A DNA stretch of 64,000 nt, from NCBI GenBank assembly GCA_965227445.1, contig OZ245751.1:930001-994000 (forward strand), given 5' to 3'. The notes beneath the pieces are model-generated. The model was not told the DNA's origin, made no database searches, and was given only the letters and a program-made list of their open reading frames with translations. Positions 25,780-33,832 of this stretch are shown piece after piece. The number at the start of each line of letters is the position of its first letter. Within the stretch, counting starts at the first letter, position 1. This DNA is from DT-110 sp030148525 (lineage in GTDB: Bacteria; Bacteroidota; Bacteroidia; Chitinophagales; Saprospiraceae). The translations under genes were made by a program, and so were the position numbers.

Positions 25780-28682
25780 GTTGTTGCAACTGCTTGAGTA
25801 TTCGCGTTGATGGTGAATACCTGGACTTACCGGAAAACTTCGCCCTTGAAACCTACAAGCGCAGGGAAGACACGACGCGTATCGGAACGTCCGGCAATTT
25901 GCTGGCCGTGGAAGCAAGCATACCAGCAACGAGTAAGAACAAAAGCCTGGCCGGGGATATCCTTAACCCAGGCACCGTTTCCCCTACGTACCGCCCAAAG
26001 CCTTGCGTTGTAAAGGAAAATGGGGAAACATTGGAGTTTTCACAGATTCAATTCAGCGGTGCCGAAGATCAGGCCGACACGATCAGCTTTACCCTTTTCC
26101 AAGGTGAAAAACATTGGATTGATCAGGCAGCAGCAACCCAGCTACCTGACATTGACGAACTTGGTTCTTACACATTCACCAAGTCGTTTTTGGACTCCAA
26201 CCACCAAAACGACGCGCAATATGCCGACGGTGATCTTGGTGTGTGGTTCCCCTTGGTCAATTATGGGCGATTCCTTCGGGGACGTGATATCAATTGGAAT
26301 GAAGACAATAACCCCGATCAGGCCCCCGTCGAGTTCTCCGAAAGTCAGGTGACCGTCGAAGACTTCCGGCCCCTGTTTCACGTCCTCAGTGTTTTGCAGA
26401 AAGGGTTCTGTCATATCGGTTGGAACTTTGTCTGCCCTATCTTGGAAACGCCGACCGGCCGCCGTATTGGTGCGTACTTGCTCGACGAAAAGCTAGGTAC
26501 TGACCCGGACTTTTTGGCTACCGCAAAATTTGAGGCAACACTATCTGAGTATAATGATATTACCAGTGGCTTTTTTGACACGGAAGTGCTGGACGGGGCC
26601 AATAATTTTGAGAATGGCCGTTTCTCGCGTGCCGGTGTTCACGATCTAACAATAGTGCTACGAGGTACGCAAAGTGTCTTTGAAGACCGCGAAGGTGTAG
26701 AACCGGGAACGAAGCTTTTTGTCTACAAATATGAGGCAGACGGAACCGTTTCAGAGGTGCTTTTGGAGGTTCCAATTAATGGGAGAAGTTTCAACGACCT
26801 GTTTAGCCTTGAAGGAATTGAACTGGTGCAAGGCCAGTACATTAAAGCGTACATCGAGGTACGCGGGGTTAGGGTTCAAATTGACGAAGCCCGATTTTAC
26901 AACAAGCCCAAAAAGGTGATCATTACCAGAGGTACCGAAGTGAACATACCGGATATTATCGGCAACTACAATTTTCTGGACTTCATCAAAGGAGTTGCGC
27001 ACCTGATAAATGGGCGCACCGTGACGGACAAAATCAACAACACGGTGTATCTATACGCACCAACCGACGTTGAGTTCTACGGAGACAATACAGAAGGTTT
27101 CCGGGATAGCACCTATGAAGACTGGACCGACAAAATAACCCCGGATAGCCGTTCGGTAGTATGGGAAAACAGCACGGTTCAGCGATTCCAAAAGTTTGCA
27201 TTCCAGAACAGCAACGACCCTGCAATTGATGCCCTGAACCTTGAGGACGGCACCGATTACCTGGAACGCCTGGTCGATCTTGGTACCGAATTCCAGGGAG
27301 GAACCAACGAAGACCGGAACCCGTTTTTCGAGCCCACCGTAAACGAGCAAATGACGGTGTTTTTCCCAGACTATATTACCGACGGGAATGCCAACATGCG
27401 GCCATACGTGCCGCAAATGCTGGATAACGATCAACTTAAATTATCGTTTGATATCGGGCCGCGCCTGGTATACTTCGCCGGAATGGTCACCCAGGAAAAC
27501 GAGGCCGGTACCAAGTCAAGCTATTGGAGGTACGAAAACGCTACTGCTCAGGCTATTCCTTACGCCTACCAAGTGCCTAATGAGGATGTTTTCATAAGTG
27601 GCCAGCGGCCAAGTGTTCGCCTGGCATACGGCAACTATGAGGGCTTAGATTTTTACGACTTGTTCTATCGTGACGACTTGCTTTCTCGCCTATTGACGCC
27701 CAGGCACTCCTATCAGATCAAGTTAAGCGGAAAACAATATCGGGAAGAAAACTTCCGAAAACCGAAACGAATTTTCTATAATGACCGTACATACTTAGCC
27801 ACCCTGGAAGAAATACCGTCAAGGCTTACCTGTTCATCAGGTTCGTTACAGGTGATTGTTCGACCAGATGCTTTTGTCGGTGACTATTGCGGAACGGGAA
27901 CCGTTGGGGAAACTACCCCGATCAACCAGCCGCGCATAGATATAACAATCGACTTTGACGGGGGCCTGATCAGGGCCGAAGCCGACAACGGACAAATAAC
28001 GTCTACAATAGATACTGATAGCTGGGAATACTCTACTGATGATGGAGAAACGTACACCAGCTACACCCCAGGAACGGACCTTTCAGGCGAAAGCCGCGTG
28101 ATTTTCAAACGTTCCGTAACCTTTACCGATTCCACACCTGAAAAAGTGGTGACGAAAGTTGCCGACTTTACTTCCCTTTGTTCCAATACGCCTGGCCTAA
28201 GTGTTTCATTTGATGAAATAACGGGCGAGGTTTTAGCTACTAAGACCGGCGAATTTAATTCGACTATCGACACAGACAGCTTGTTTGTTACGGTAGACGG
28301 TGGCACCGAAACGAGCTACACCGAAGGAAATACGATCACTGGCTTTTCTTCGGTGGTCTTCCGGCGGGTCGTCACCTACACGAACGCTTGTCCAGATAGC
28401 GAAGTAACAGCCAGCTTCGATGCTACGGTACAGCCGTGCCAGAATAGCCCGGCCATTGTGTACACCGAGGTAGCAACAGGGGTGTATGATATTTCCATAG
28501 GAGGCACAACACAAAGTGTAATTGCATATTCTGATATCCAGGTAAGTTACGATAATGGGGCAACGTGGTCCGTTTGGGACCGCGCCCCCGTTATTCCTTC
28601 TGGTACATTCAAGACCCGTGCAATTATTCACTACACCGACGATTGCAAAAGTCAAACTATTGAGGCGGGTTGTCCGTCATAG
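25776..28682 (+). CDS. Large tail-tip/receptor-binding-like protein with C-terminal repeats
   Basis: A 968-residue tail protein. The N-terminal ~700 residues are unrecognised (probably tail-associated or baseplate hub). From about residue 720 there are three related ~80-residue beta modules, each with the pattern (I/V)xTDSxxVS.DGGxTYTSYT..T..SG.SxVxFRRxVTYT..C, resembling Ig-like or carbohydrate-binding adhesion modules. These may touch the cell surface. The order after the tape measure supports a tail-tip role. Confidence 0.65.
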   Translation: MSCCNCLSIRVDGEYLDLPENFALETYKRREDTTRIGTSGNLLAVEASIPATSKNKSLAGDILNPGTVSPTYRPKPCVVKENGETLEFSQIQFSGAEDQADTISFTLFQGEKHWIDQAAATQLPDIDELGSYTFTKSFLDSNHQNDAQYADGDLGVWFPLVNYGRFLRGRDINWNEDNNPDQAPVEFSESQVTVEDFRPLFHVLSVLQKGFCHIGWNFVCPILETPTGRRIGAYLLDEKLGTDPDFLATAKFEATLSEYNDITSGFFDTEVLDGANNFENGRFSRAGVHDLTIVLRGTQSVFEDREGVEPGTKLFVYKYEADGTVSEVLLEVPINGRSFNDLFSLEGIELVQGQYIKAYIEVRGVRVQIDEARFYNKPKKVIITRGTEVNIPDIIGNYNFLDFIKGVAHLINGRTVTDKINNTVYLYAPTDVEFYGDNTEGFRDSTYEDWTDKITPDSRSVVWENSTVQRFQKFAFQNSNDPAIDALNLEDGTDYLERLVDLGTEFQGGTNEDRNPFFEPTVNEQMTVFFPDYITDGNANMRPYVPQMLDNDQLKLSFDIGPRLVYFAGMVTQENEAGTKSSYWRYENATAQAIPYAYQVPNEDVFISGQRPSVRLAYGNYEGLDFYDLFYRDDLLSRLLTPRHSYQIKLSGKQYREENFRKPKRIFYNDRTYLATLEEIPSRLTCSSGSLQVIVRPDAFVGDYCGTGTVGETTPINQPRIDITIDFDGGLIRAEADNGQITSTIDTDSWEYSTDDGETYTSYTPGTDLSGESRVIFKRSVTFTDSTPEKVVTKVADFTSLCSNTPGLSVSFDEITGEVLATKTGEFNSTIDTDSLFVTVDGGTETSYTEGNTITGFSSVVFRRVVTYTNACPDSEVTASFDATVQPCQNSPAIVYTEVATGVYDISIGGTTQSVIAYSDIQVSYDNGATWSVWDRAPVIPSGTFKTRAIIHYTDDCKSQTIEAGCPS

Positions 28683-28700
28683 CGCAATAATCACAACGCA

Positions 28701-28964
28701 ATGAGTGAACAAACAAGGGAGAAGGTCATAAGGGTATGGTTGGGCCTGGCAAACCCGGGCACTGATCAAGACACGCAGCGCCTACGGGCCTTTTTGGAGC
28801 AGGTAGATACGCGGGCGTTACTATATCCGATCATAAAGGCCGAACTAACCCGGGGCCTTCCGCCCGGACTCTTAGCAGATCGGTACGAACTAACCTACCG
28901 GCAGGTACACTACATTGGGGAGCAGATGGGGATTTATCCCCGCCACCTTTCCGGGGTAGAATAA
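28701..28964 (+). CDS. Small phage protein with HTH-like segment
   Basis: An 87-residue protein with GLPPGLLADRYELTYRQVHYIGEQMGIY near its end, which looks like a helix-turn-helix (ADRYELTYRQVHYI). The leader AATCACAACGCA precedes the ATG. It is the last gene of the tail unit and faces the minus-strand cassette across a hairpin. It might regulate that cassette; this is inference. Confidence 0.55.
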   Translation: MSEQTREKVIRVWLGLANPGTDQDTQRLRAFLEQVDTRALLYPIIKAELTRGLPPGLLADRYELTYRQVHYIGEQMGIYPRHLSGVE

Positions 28965-28991
28965 AAAAGCCCCGGGCGAAGTGCCCAGGGC
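28963..28991 (-). terminator. Intrinsic terminator of the minus-strand cassette
   Basis: On the minus strand GCCCTGGGC (28991-28983), loop ACTTC, GCCCGGGGC (28977-28969) and then TTTTTT. It lies just after the stop of the gene at 28997 and shares ACCAACGCCC with three other hairpins of this prophage. Confidence 0.8.
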
Positions 28992-28996
28992 GTTGG

Positions 28997-29287
28997 TTAC
29001 TCAGGTTTGGGGTTGTAATCGCTGTTGAAAGCGTCCCTTACCTGCCTTGTAGTTGCTTCACCGTCAAACATGGCCGACACAATAATATAGTCGTCCGGAG
29101 GCAGTACGTGCGATACTTCATATACTACCCGCTTTTGCCCGTTTCCACTGTACCGGTATATTCTACCACTTACAGTATTCATTGAATTAAGCCATTCGGC
29201 TTCTTTCATTTCAAATTTGATGCCGTTTTCCTTTAAAAGCGTAGAGAATTGTTTGTGGTGACGTTGCGTTCGTAAATGCTTTGCCAT
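28997..29287 (-). CDS. Accessory phage protein, unknown function
   Basis: A 96-residue basic protein (N-terminus AKHLRTQRHHKQFSTLLKENGIKFEMKE), last gene of the minus-strand cassette embedded between tail and head modules. The fold is not recognised; VVYEVSHVLPPDDYIIVSAMFDG suggests a beta sheet. It is separated from its upstream neighbour by a GC-rich hairpin. Confidence 0.58.
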   Translation of the reverse strand: MAKHLRTQRHHKQFSTLLKENGIKFEMKEAEWLNSMNTVSGRIYRYSGNGQKRVVYEVSHVLPPDDYIIVSAMFDGEATTRQVRDAFNSDYNPKPE

Positions 29288-29346
29288 TTCAATGTGTGTT
29301 TTGGTTATTCAATCCTTCTTGTAGTGGATGCCAAAACAATTTGGGA

Positions 29347-29366
29347 GCCCCGACGGAAGCCGGGGC
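29347..29366 (-). other. Intercistronic GC hairpin
   Basis: GCCCCG (29347-29352) pairs with CGGGGC (29361-29366). On the minus strand it follows a stop codon as TAACCAACGCCCCGG, as in three other places. There is no U-run, so it may be an mRNA-stabilising or attenuating hairpin rather than a full terminator. Confidence 0.6.
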
Positions 29367-29371
29367 GTTGG

Positions 29372-29575
29372 TTACTTAGTCAAAAAAAATTCGCTTTCCT
29401 TAAAAGCGATAAACATTTTCTGCAATTCTTTGGATTGACTTATAGCTTGCTCAATGTGGGCTTTTTTTGCTTTGGCTGTATCTAGGTCTTCGATTCGATC
29501 AAAAGTGCCCTGTATAGCCTCAATTACTTTGTTTATGCGGCGAACGTGCCAATGTTTAGTTTTTGTAAATGCCAT
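29372..29575 (-). CDS. Accessory phage protein, unknown function
   Basis: A 67-residue helical, lysine-rich protein (HVRRINKVIEAIQGTFDRIEDLDTAKAKKAHIEQAISQSKELQKMF). Start ATG at 29575 preceded on the minus strand by AAACACAACACGTA, a variant of the phage leader. Function unknown. Confidence 0.55.
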   Translation of the reverse strand: MAFTKTKHWHVRRINKVIEAIQGTFDRIEDLDTAKAKKAHIEQAISQSKELQKMFIAFKESEFFLTK

Positions 29576-29593
29576 TACGTGTTGTGTTTGGGC

Positions 29594-29613
29594 CCCGGGG
29601 TTACCCGGGGCGT
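29594..29613 (-). other. Intercistronic GC hairpin
   Basis: GCCCCGGG (29594-29601) pairs with CCCGGGGC (29606-29613). It belongs to the ACCAACGCCCCGGG hairpin family seen after stops at 28997, 29372 and 47035. Confidence 0.65.
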
Positions 29614-29620
29614 TGGTGAA

Positions 29621-30382
29621 TTAATTTTGTCCTTGCGCTTGCGGTACGTTCTTGTTAGCACTGCAAACCGGATTCATTGAGTAGGTGCCCGTCGGGCGTA
29701 CCTGTTCGATTCCATTATAGTTGTAAATCTTGCGCCGCACTACTTCGCCCTGGTACTTGAACCAAAGCGTTTTGTCAGTCCGACGTACAACCTCAATATA
29801 AGAAGTCATATTTGCGTCACAGGCCCAACCGAAGCTATACGTATGCCCAGGCACAAACTCAGTGTGCTTTTCATAATCGGTGACGGCTTCGGCTTCCGAT
29901 TGTTCCGCTACCAGTTCCGGGTAGGTTGCCTGGAAAATGCTTTCCCATTCTGATACCGGAGCATCTACCGGGAAAAACACTTCCCGTACATAGTCGTACC
30001 CGCCATTGCGAGTATAAATGAACTCGCCAGTTTCAGCGTTCACGACCTTGAAAACTTGAACTTTGCAGGTTTCCCGGAAAATTTCAGTTTCCCGTTCGGT
30101 CATTCTCATGTAGTCGTTTTTGATGCGGTCGTCTTCGCTGTAAATCGACAGCTTGCGGCGGTCGCTCCCGGCGATCAGGCAATTAGTTTCCATAAGGTTG
30201 TTTGTATGGTAGTCCCAATCTTTGCTATCCAGGACGAACAATCCAACCACTTCCAGGGTGTTTATGTACCGCTTTTCGTCCTTGCTGTCAAAGGCTTGAG
30301 CCTTGTATTCGTTCAGGGTGTTGTTCTTGTCGTTGACGGAATACCCTTTGGTAATGTTTGGAATGCAGTTGAAAAATTTCAT
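29621..30382 (-). CDS. Accessory phage protein, unknown function (253 aa)
   Basis: The first and largest gene of the minus-strand cassette, transcribed from promoter module C. The C-terminal ~65 residues (HTYSFGWACDANMTSYIEVVRRTDKTLWFKY...IYNYNGIEQVRPTGTYSMNPVCSA) look like a small beta domain that recurs in phage and mobile-element accessory proteins. The N-terminal ~180 residues are not recognised. The start at 30382 is fixed by the ideal leader AATAAAATCACAACACACA. An accessory (moron) role is inferred from opposite strand, own promoter and terminator. Confidence 0.62.
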   Translation of the reverse strand: MKFFNCIPNITKGYSVNDKNNTLNEYKAQAFDSKDEKRYINTLEVVGLFVLDSKDWDYHTNNLMETNCLIAGSDRRKLSIYSEDDRIKNDYMRMTERETEIFRETCKVQVFKVVNAETGEFIYTRNGGYDYVREVFFPVDAPVSEWESIFQATYPELVAEQSEAEAVTDYEKHTEFVPGHTYSFGWACDANMTSYIEVVRRTDKTLWFKYQGEVVRRKIYNYNGIEQVRPTGTYSMNPVCSANKNVPQAQGQN

Positions 30383-30512
30383 TGTGTGTTGTGATTTTAT
30401 TCCTTGGGGCAAAATCGCCCGGTTTGTTCTCTCAATTATCTACCTATAAGGTACGTTAAAAAGCACCTTTTATCCACTTACTTAGACGAAACACCCTATT
30501 TCTTCGACGAAA
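30383..30512 (-). promoter_or_regulatory. Composite promoter/leader module, copy C
   Basis: Minus-strand copy: boxes TTTCGTCGAAGAAAT (30512-30498) and TTTCGTCTAAGTAAG (30491-30477), again 21 nt apart; dyad AAGGTGC (from 30469) / GTACCTT (from 30454); hairpin GGGCGATTTTGCCC (30420-30407); leader AAATCACAACACACA and ATG 30382. The region up to 30587 holds nothing else recognisable. Confidence 0.78.
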
Positions 30513-30587
30513 TCAGGTTTACAAATCCTGTAAAGCCACTTGACCGCATTCCTTGCCTATTTGCAACTATTGCAACACTTTGTGTCC

Positions 30588-31673
30588 ATGCCAGACGCAA
30601 CGAACATTTTTGTTTTAGAGCATGAAGCTAACGCGGTACGTATCGGAGTTATGAACTCCGTCGGCGGGTATAACTTTAGCGCCGAACGGCTTTTTGATTA
30701 CTTCCGCATGTACCAAGGGCAAGAAATTCACCTTGAATTGTATTCATACGGTGGCCGCCTGGTCGAGGCTTTCGCTATTGCTGACTATATCGAAGGCAAC
30801 AACCTCAATATTCAAGCCTTCATTTTCGGTTTCTGCGGTTCGGCCGCAACCGTCGTTTCCTCGGTTTGCCGTAGCGCATACATGGGGCGCAACTCTTTCT
30901 TTTTCATCCACAACAGCAGCAACCCTAACGGGCCAGAAGACGAGATCAACACCAAACTTGATGCTCGAATGGTTGCCCTATACCAGGAAAAGACAGGGCA
31001 AGACGAAGCCACTATACGTGAATGGATGGAAGCAGACGACGGCCAAGGAACAATGTTCAGCGCACAACAAGCAATAGACGCTGGTTTCGCAGACGGTTTC
31101 ACGTCTGATAGTAACTACCTCGAACGGGCGGCGTCATTCATTCAAAACACAACACAAAAGAGTAAACCAATGGATTTTGAAGCGATCAAAGCCATGATCG
31201 GGAAATTGATTCCCGGCAAGAAGGTCGAGAAGCCCGAAGACGTCGAAGCGACTTTGCGCGAACTGGTGGATAACCAGGGTGCCGGGGCCGATCAGTCCGA
31301 GCAGGTGCAAGCCCTGGAAGCCAAAATTGACGCCCTCGAAGCAGAGCGCAAGCGGTCAAACGAAAACATGCAGGGCCTAACCGATGCCATTGCCAACCTG
31401 ACGGCTCAGGTTGCAGAACTCAAGGCGGGCGAAACCAAGCCACAGCAAGAACAGACCGAGCAGGTAGACCAGATCAGCGCAAATGTGAAGGCATTGGCCG
31501 AAAGCATCAATGCGCTGAAAAGTGTACCACAAACGCGCACGGCCAGTGCCGGTAATGCTGGTCAACCACCTAAGCCCAAAGACGACGAAGACGACACCGC
31601 CGCAAAAGGCGAACTGAACGTTGCGGAAATGGATGTTTTCGGCAGCGCAGGAAAGCGAGGCCGGTACAACTAA
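30588..31673 (+). CDS. ClpP-type prohead protease fused to scaffold domain
   Basis: A 361-residue protein. The N-terminal ~190 residues are a ClpP/crotonase-fold head maturation protease: LYSYGGRLVEAFAIADYI, the nucleophile segment FGFCGSAATVVSSV (Ser of GSAAT) and the histidine in FFFIHNSSNPNGP. The C-terminal ~165 residues are charged and coiled-coil-like (VQALEAKIDALEAERKRSNENMQGLTDAIANLTAQVAEL), typical of a capsid scaffold. The start at 30588 is preferred to a TTG at 30540. An internal in-frame ATG at 31170 probably starts a separate scaffold product. Confidence 0.85.
   Translation: MPDATNIFVLEHEANAVRIGVMNSVGGYNFSAERLFDYFRMYQGQEIHLELYSYGGRLVEAFAIADYIEGNNLNIQAFIFGFCGSAATVVSSVCRSAYMGRNSFFFIHNSSNPNGPEDEINTKLDARMVALYQEKTGQDEATIREWMEADDGQGTMFSAQQAIDAGFADGFTSDSNYLERAASFIQNTTQKSKPMDFEAIKAMIGKLIPGKKVEKPEDVEATLRELVDNQGAGADQSEQVQALEAKIDALEAERKRSNENMQGLTDAIANLTAQVAELKAGETKPQQEQTEQVDQISANVKALAESINALKSVPQTRTASAGNAGQPPKPKDDEDDTAAKGELNVAEMDVFGSAGKRGRYN
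31170..31673 (+). CDS. Nested in-frame scaffold protein (internal start)
   Basis: 167 codons sharing the frame and stop of the protease gene. AACACAACACAAAAGAGTA lies just upstream of this internal ATG, matching the phage start-codon leader, and the ATG falls at the junction of protease and coiled-coil scaffold. This mirrors lambda C/Nu3, where a scaffold is made from an internal start. Inference from motif and position. Confidence 0.6.
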   Translation: MDFEAIKAMIGKLIPGKKVEKPEDVEATLRELVDNQGAGADQSEQVQALEAKIDALEAERKRSNENMQGLTDAIANLTAQVAELKAGETKPQQEQTEQVDQISANVKALAESINALKSVPQTRTASAGNAGQPPKPKDDEDDTAAKGELNVAEMDVFGSAGKRGRYN

Positions 31674-31745
31674 GCCAGTAGGAAAAATCACAATCACAAC
31701 ACAACACAACCAGGCACTAAGTGCCGGTGAATAAACACAAAAACA

Positions 31746-32948
31746 ATGCCTTTTCAACCACGCCTAACCGGGTCGTTTGGTGCGTTTGGCCTCATGGGAG
31801 GCGATGCCCGCCGAATGGTAATCAACCTGGAAACAGCTACCCAAATTTTCCGAAAGGTCTTCATTGAAAAAGGGTCCCCCTTTTCTGACACGTTGGGTAT
31901 TTTCTCTTACCTGGACGTCGGACCCGACGGAAAAGCCAAGCTGATTGAGATCGGTACGCCCCGCCACGTCTTGCAGTCCCGCAAAAATTGCCGGACCTGG
32001 ACGCCGAAAGGGAACGTCAACCTGACGCCTGGCGAGATCGGAACAGCACCAATCGAATACATGGGAACGCAATGTTCCGATAGCTTCATTGGCACCTGTT
32101 TTGAAAAGATTTTGCCTTTGGGTGCAAACGTTTGGGACTTCACCGCTACGCCGGAAGGTCGCCAGATGTTCGGGGCCATGCTCAATAGCCTGTATACAGC
32201 CCTTGGTAACAGTATTCACAATGTGGTCATGTACGCTAATTCTACGCTGATTACCGACGCCGACACCAACGGGTATTTCGATGCCGATAAGATCACAGCG
32301 GAGGAATGGGAGGATTTCATGGACCAGCAGACTGGAATCGGAATGAAGGGTCTGTATACCCTGATCGATGAAGCCAAAGCCGATAGCGTTTCCGGTTTCA
32401 CGGTCGATATTTCCAGCTACTACACTGGAACAGGGGCCTGGGACGATACCAAAGACCCGCGCGACCTGTTCGACGCTGTTCTTGGCGAGGCCACCGGAGA
32501 GCTGAACGTAGCCCTGGAACGCGAACGGGGCCGTTTCGATGCGGCTATCCTGGTGGACGGCGCAACCTTCCGGGCCTACCGGGACGAACTGATTTCCTTG
32601 TACACCAGCATTCCTGAAAGCTACCGCCTATTGGTGGATGGTGAGCCACAGCGGGGAATACTCATGTACGATGGTATCCCGGTAATTGCTGAAGATTCTA
32701 TTGGCATGATGAACGCCTACCTGGGAAGTACAACGCGCCGGTGCATTGTCACCACGCTGGGCAACATGAGTATTGCCCGCCAGCAAAGCGCCCTACCGAG
32801 TGAGTACGACGGTGCCGGATTGATCGTCGAGCAGTCGAGCTTACTGCGCGACAAGGGCCGTACCGACATGTATGCCGCTTTCCGGCTGGGTACCGCAATC
32901 GCTGATACAGATTTCATGTGTTCCGGTGAACATACCGTGACGCCCTAA
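31746..32948 (+). CDS. Major capsid protein
   Basis: A 400-residue protein following the protease/scaffold gene, which is the usual place of the HK97-fold capsid. It begins after a leader full of CACAACACAAC repeats. Content is mixed alpha/beta with conserved-looking VVMYANSTLITDADTNGY and GILMYDGIPVIAEDSI blocks; the latter resembles the strand near the end of phage capsid proteins (nG.P.v). I assign it by position, size and this block, not by a specific family name. Confidence 0.78.
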   Translation: MPFQPRLTGSFGAFGLMGGDARRMVINLETATQIFRKVFIEKGSPFSDTLGIFSYLDVGPDGKAKLIEIGTPRHVLQSRKNCRTWTPKGNVNLTPGEIGTAPIEYMGTQCSDSFIGTCFEKILPLGANVWDFTATPEGRQMFGAMLNSLYTALGNSIHNVVMYANSTLITDADTNGYFDADKITAEEWEDFMDQQTGIGMKGLYTLIDEAKADSVSGFTVDISSYYTGTGAWDDTKDPRDLFDAVLGEATGELNVALERERGRFDAAILVDGATFRAYRDELISLYTSIPESYRLLVDGEPQRGILMYDGIPVIAEDSIGMMNAYLGSTTRRCIVTTLGNMSIARQQSALPSEYDGAGLIVEQSSLLRDKGRTDMYAAFRLGTAIADTDFMCSGEHTVTP

Positions 32949-32984
32949 GTGAACCCCATTTTTTAACCGAGAAAAACTAAAGCA

Positions 32985-33536
32985 ATGAGCGAAATTGTAG
33001 CAATTGCAGCCAATAGTTCGACTTGCGAAAATACCGGCGGGTGTTCACATGCTTACGCCGTCGAGGCCAGCAACGTTGTCAGCGTTACGGTGGCTTCCGG
33101 CGTTATTACCGGGTTCACCCTGGCCACCAGCGAGGATTTTTCTAAACTCGCTTTCGATGATCAGGAAAACGTCGCCTTTTTCAACGAGGAACCCAACTTG
33201 GTTGGTTCTGATATCCAGATGAACGGTAGCAGTCTGATGCAGTTCAATGGCATTAGTCAGGCTAAGATCACAGCAGCTAACAAGGCGAAAGCCTGTTGCG
33301 GTGTGGTCGTCATTTGGGTGCATTATTCAGGGGTTCGACGGGTGCAAGGCATTGACGTCGCCCCCGATGATTCCTGGGAATTTTCAAAAGATCGCGCACG
33401 AATCAGCCCAACGCTCAATTCAGGGACCGGAACGGAAACGGAAGTAATGCAATATGCAATCGCCCACACCGGGCGCTACGCTTCCGCAACGACCGACCTG
33501 GACGACGCAGCGATTGAGGCTATTGTAGGCGTATAA
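32985..33536 (+). CDS. Head-module structural protein (putative)
   Basis: A 183-residue beta-rich protein between capsid and portal genes. Alternating V/T/S segments (VVSVTVASGVITGFTLATSEDFSKLAF) suggest a decoration, head-tail joining or tube protein. No family recognised. Confidence 0.6.
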   Translation: MSEIVAIAANSSTCENTGGCSHAYAVEASNVVSVTVASGVITGFTLATSEDFSKLAFDDQENVAFFNEEPNLVGSDIQMNGSSLMQFNGISQAKITAANKAKACCGVVVIWVHYSGVRRVQGIDVAPDDSWEFSKDRARISPTLNSGTGTETEVMQYAIAHTGRYASATTDLDDAAIEAIVGV

Positions 33537-33547
33537 ACCAACAGCTA

Positions 33548-33832
33548 ATGCAGTCTCATTATATTTTGAACCCTTCTTTGAAGGGCAAACAATTGATCAA
33601 CGTGCTACACGGGAAAGCCGTCGCCCTGGGAACCTCAAAGCCGATCACTAAGACCGTTAAGAAAAACGGTGTGATCAAGGAAATTGAGATTCCACCCGCG
33701 ACACAATCCGACCTGAAAGCAATTCACGAAGCCGGGGCTAAACTGGCGAATGGTGAACACCTGATTTACAAGGTGGAAACCAAAAGCGCCAGCGCAAAAT
33801 CGGCAACGGATACCAGTAAATCAGGTAAGTAA
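33548..33832 (+). CDS. Small head-module protein
   Basis: A 94-residue protein (SLKGKQLINVLHGKAVALGTSKPITKTVKKNG) with a Lys/Ser-rich end. Its stop overlaps the portal start as TAATG, implying coupled translation. Function unknown. Confidence 0.6.
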   Translation: MQSHYILNPSLKGKQLINVLHGKAVALGTSKPITKTVKKNGVIKEIEIPPATQSDLKAIHEAGAKLANGEHLIYKVETKSASAKSATDTSKSGK

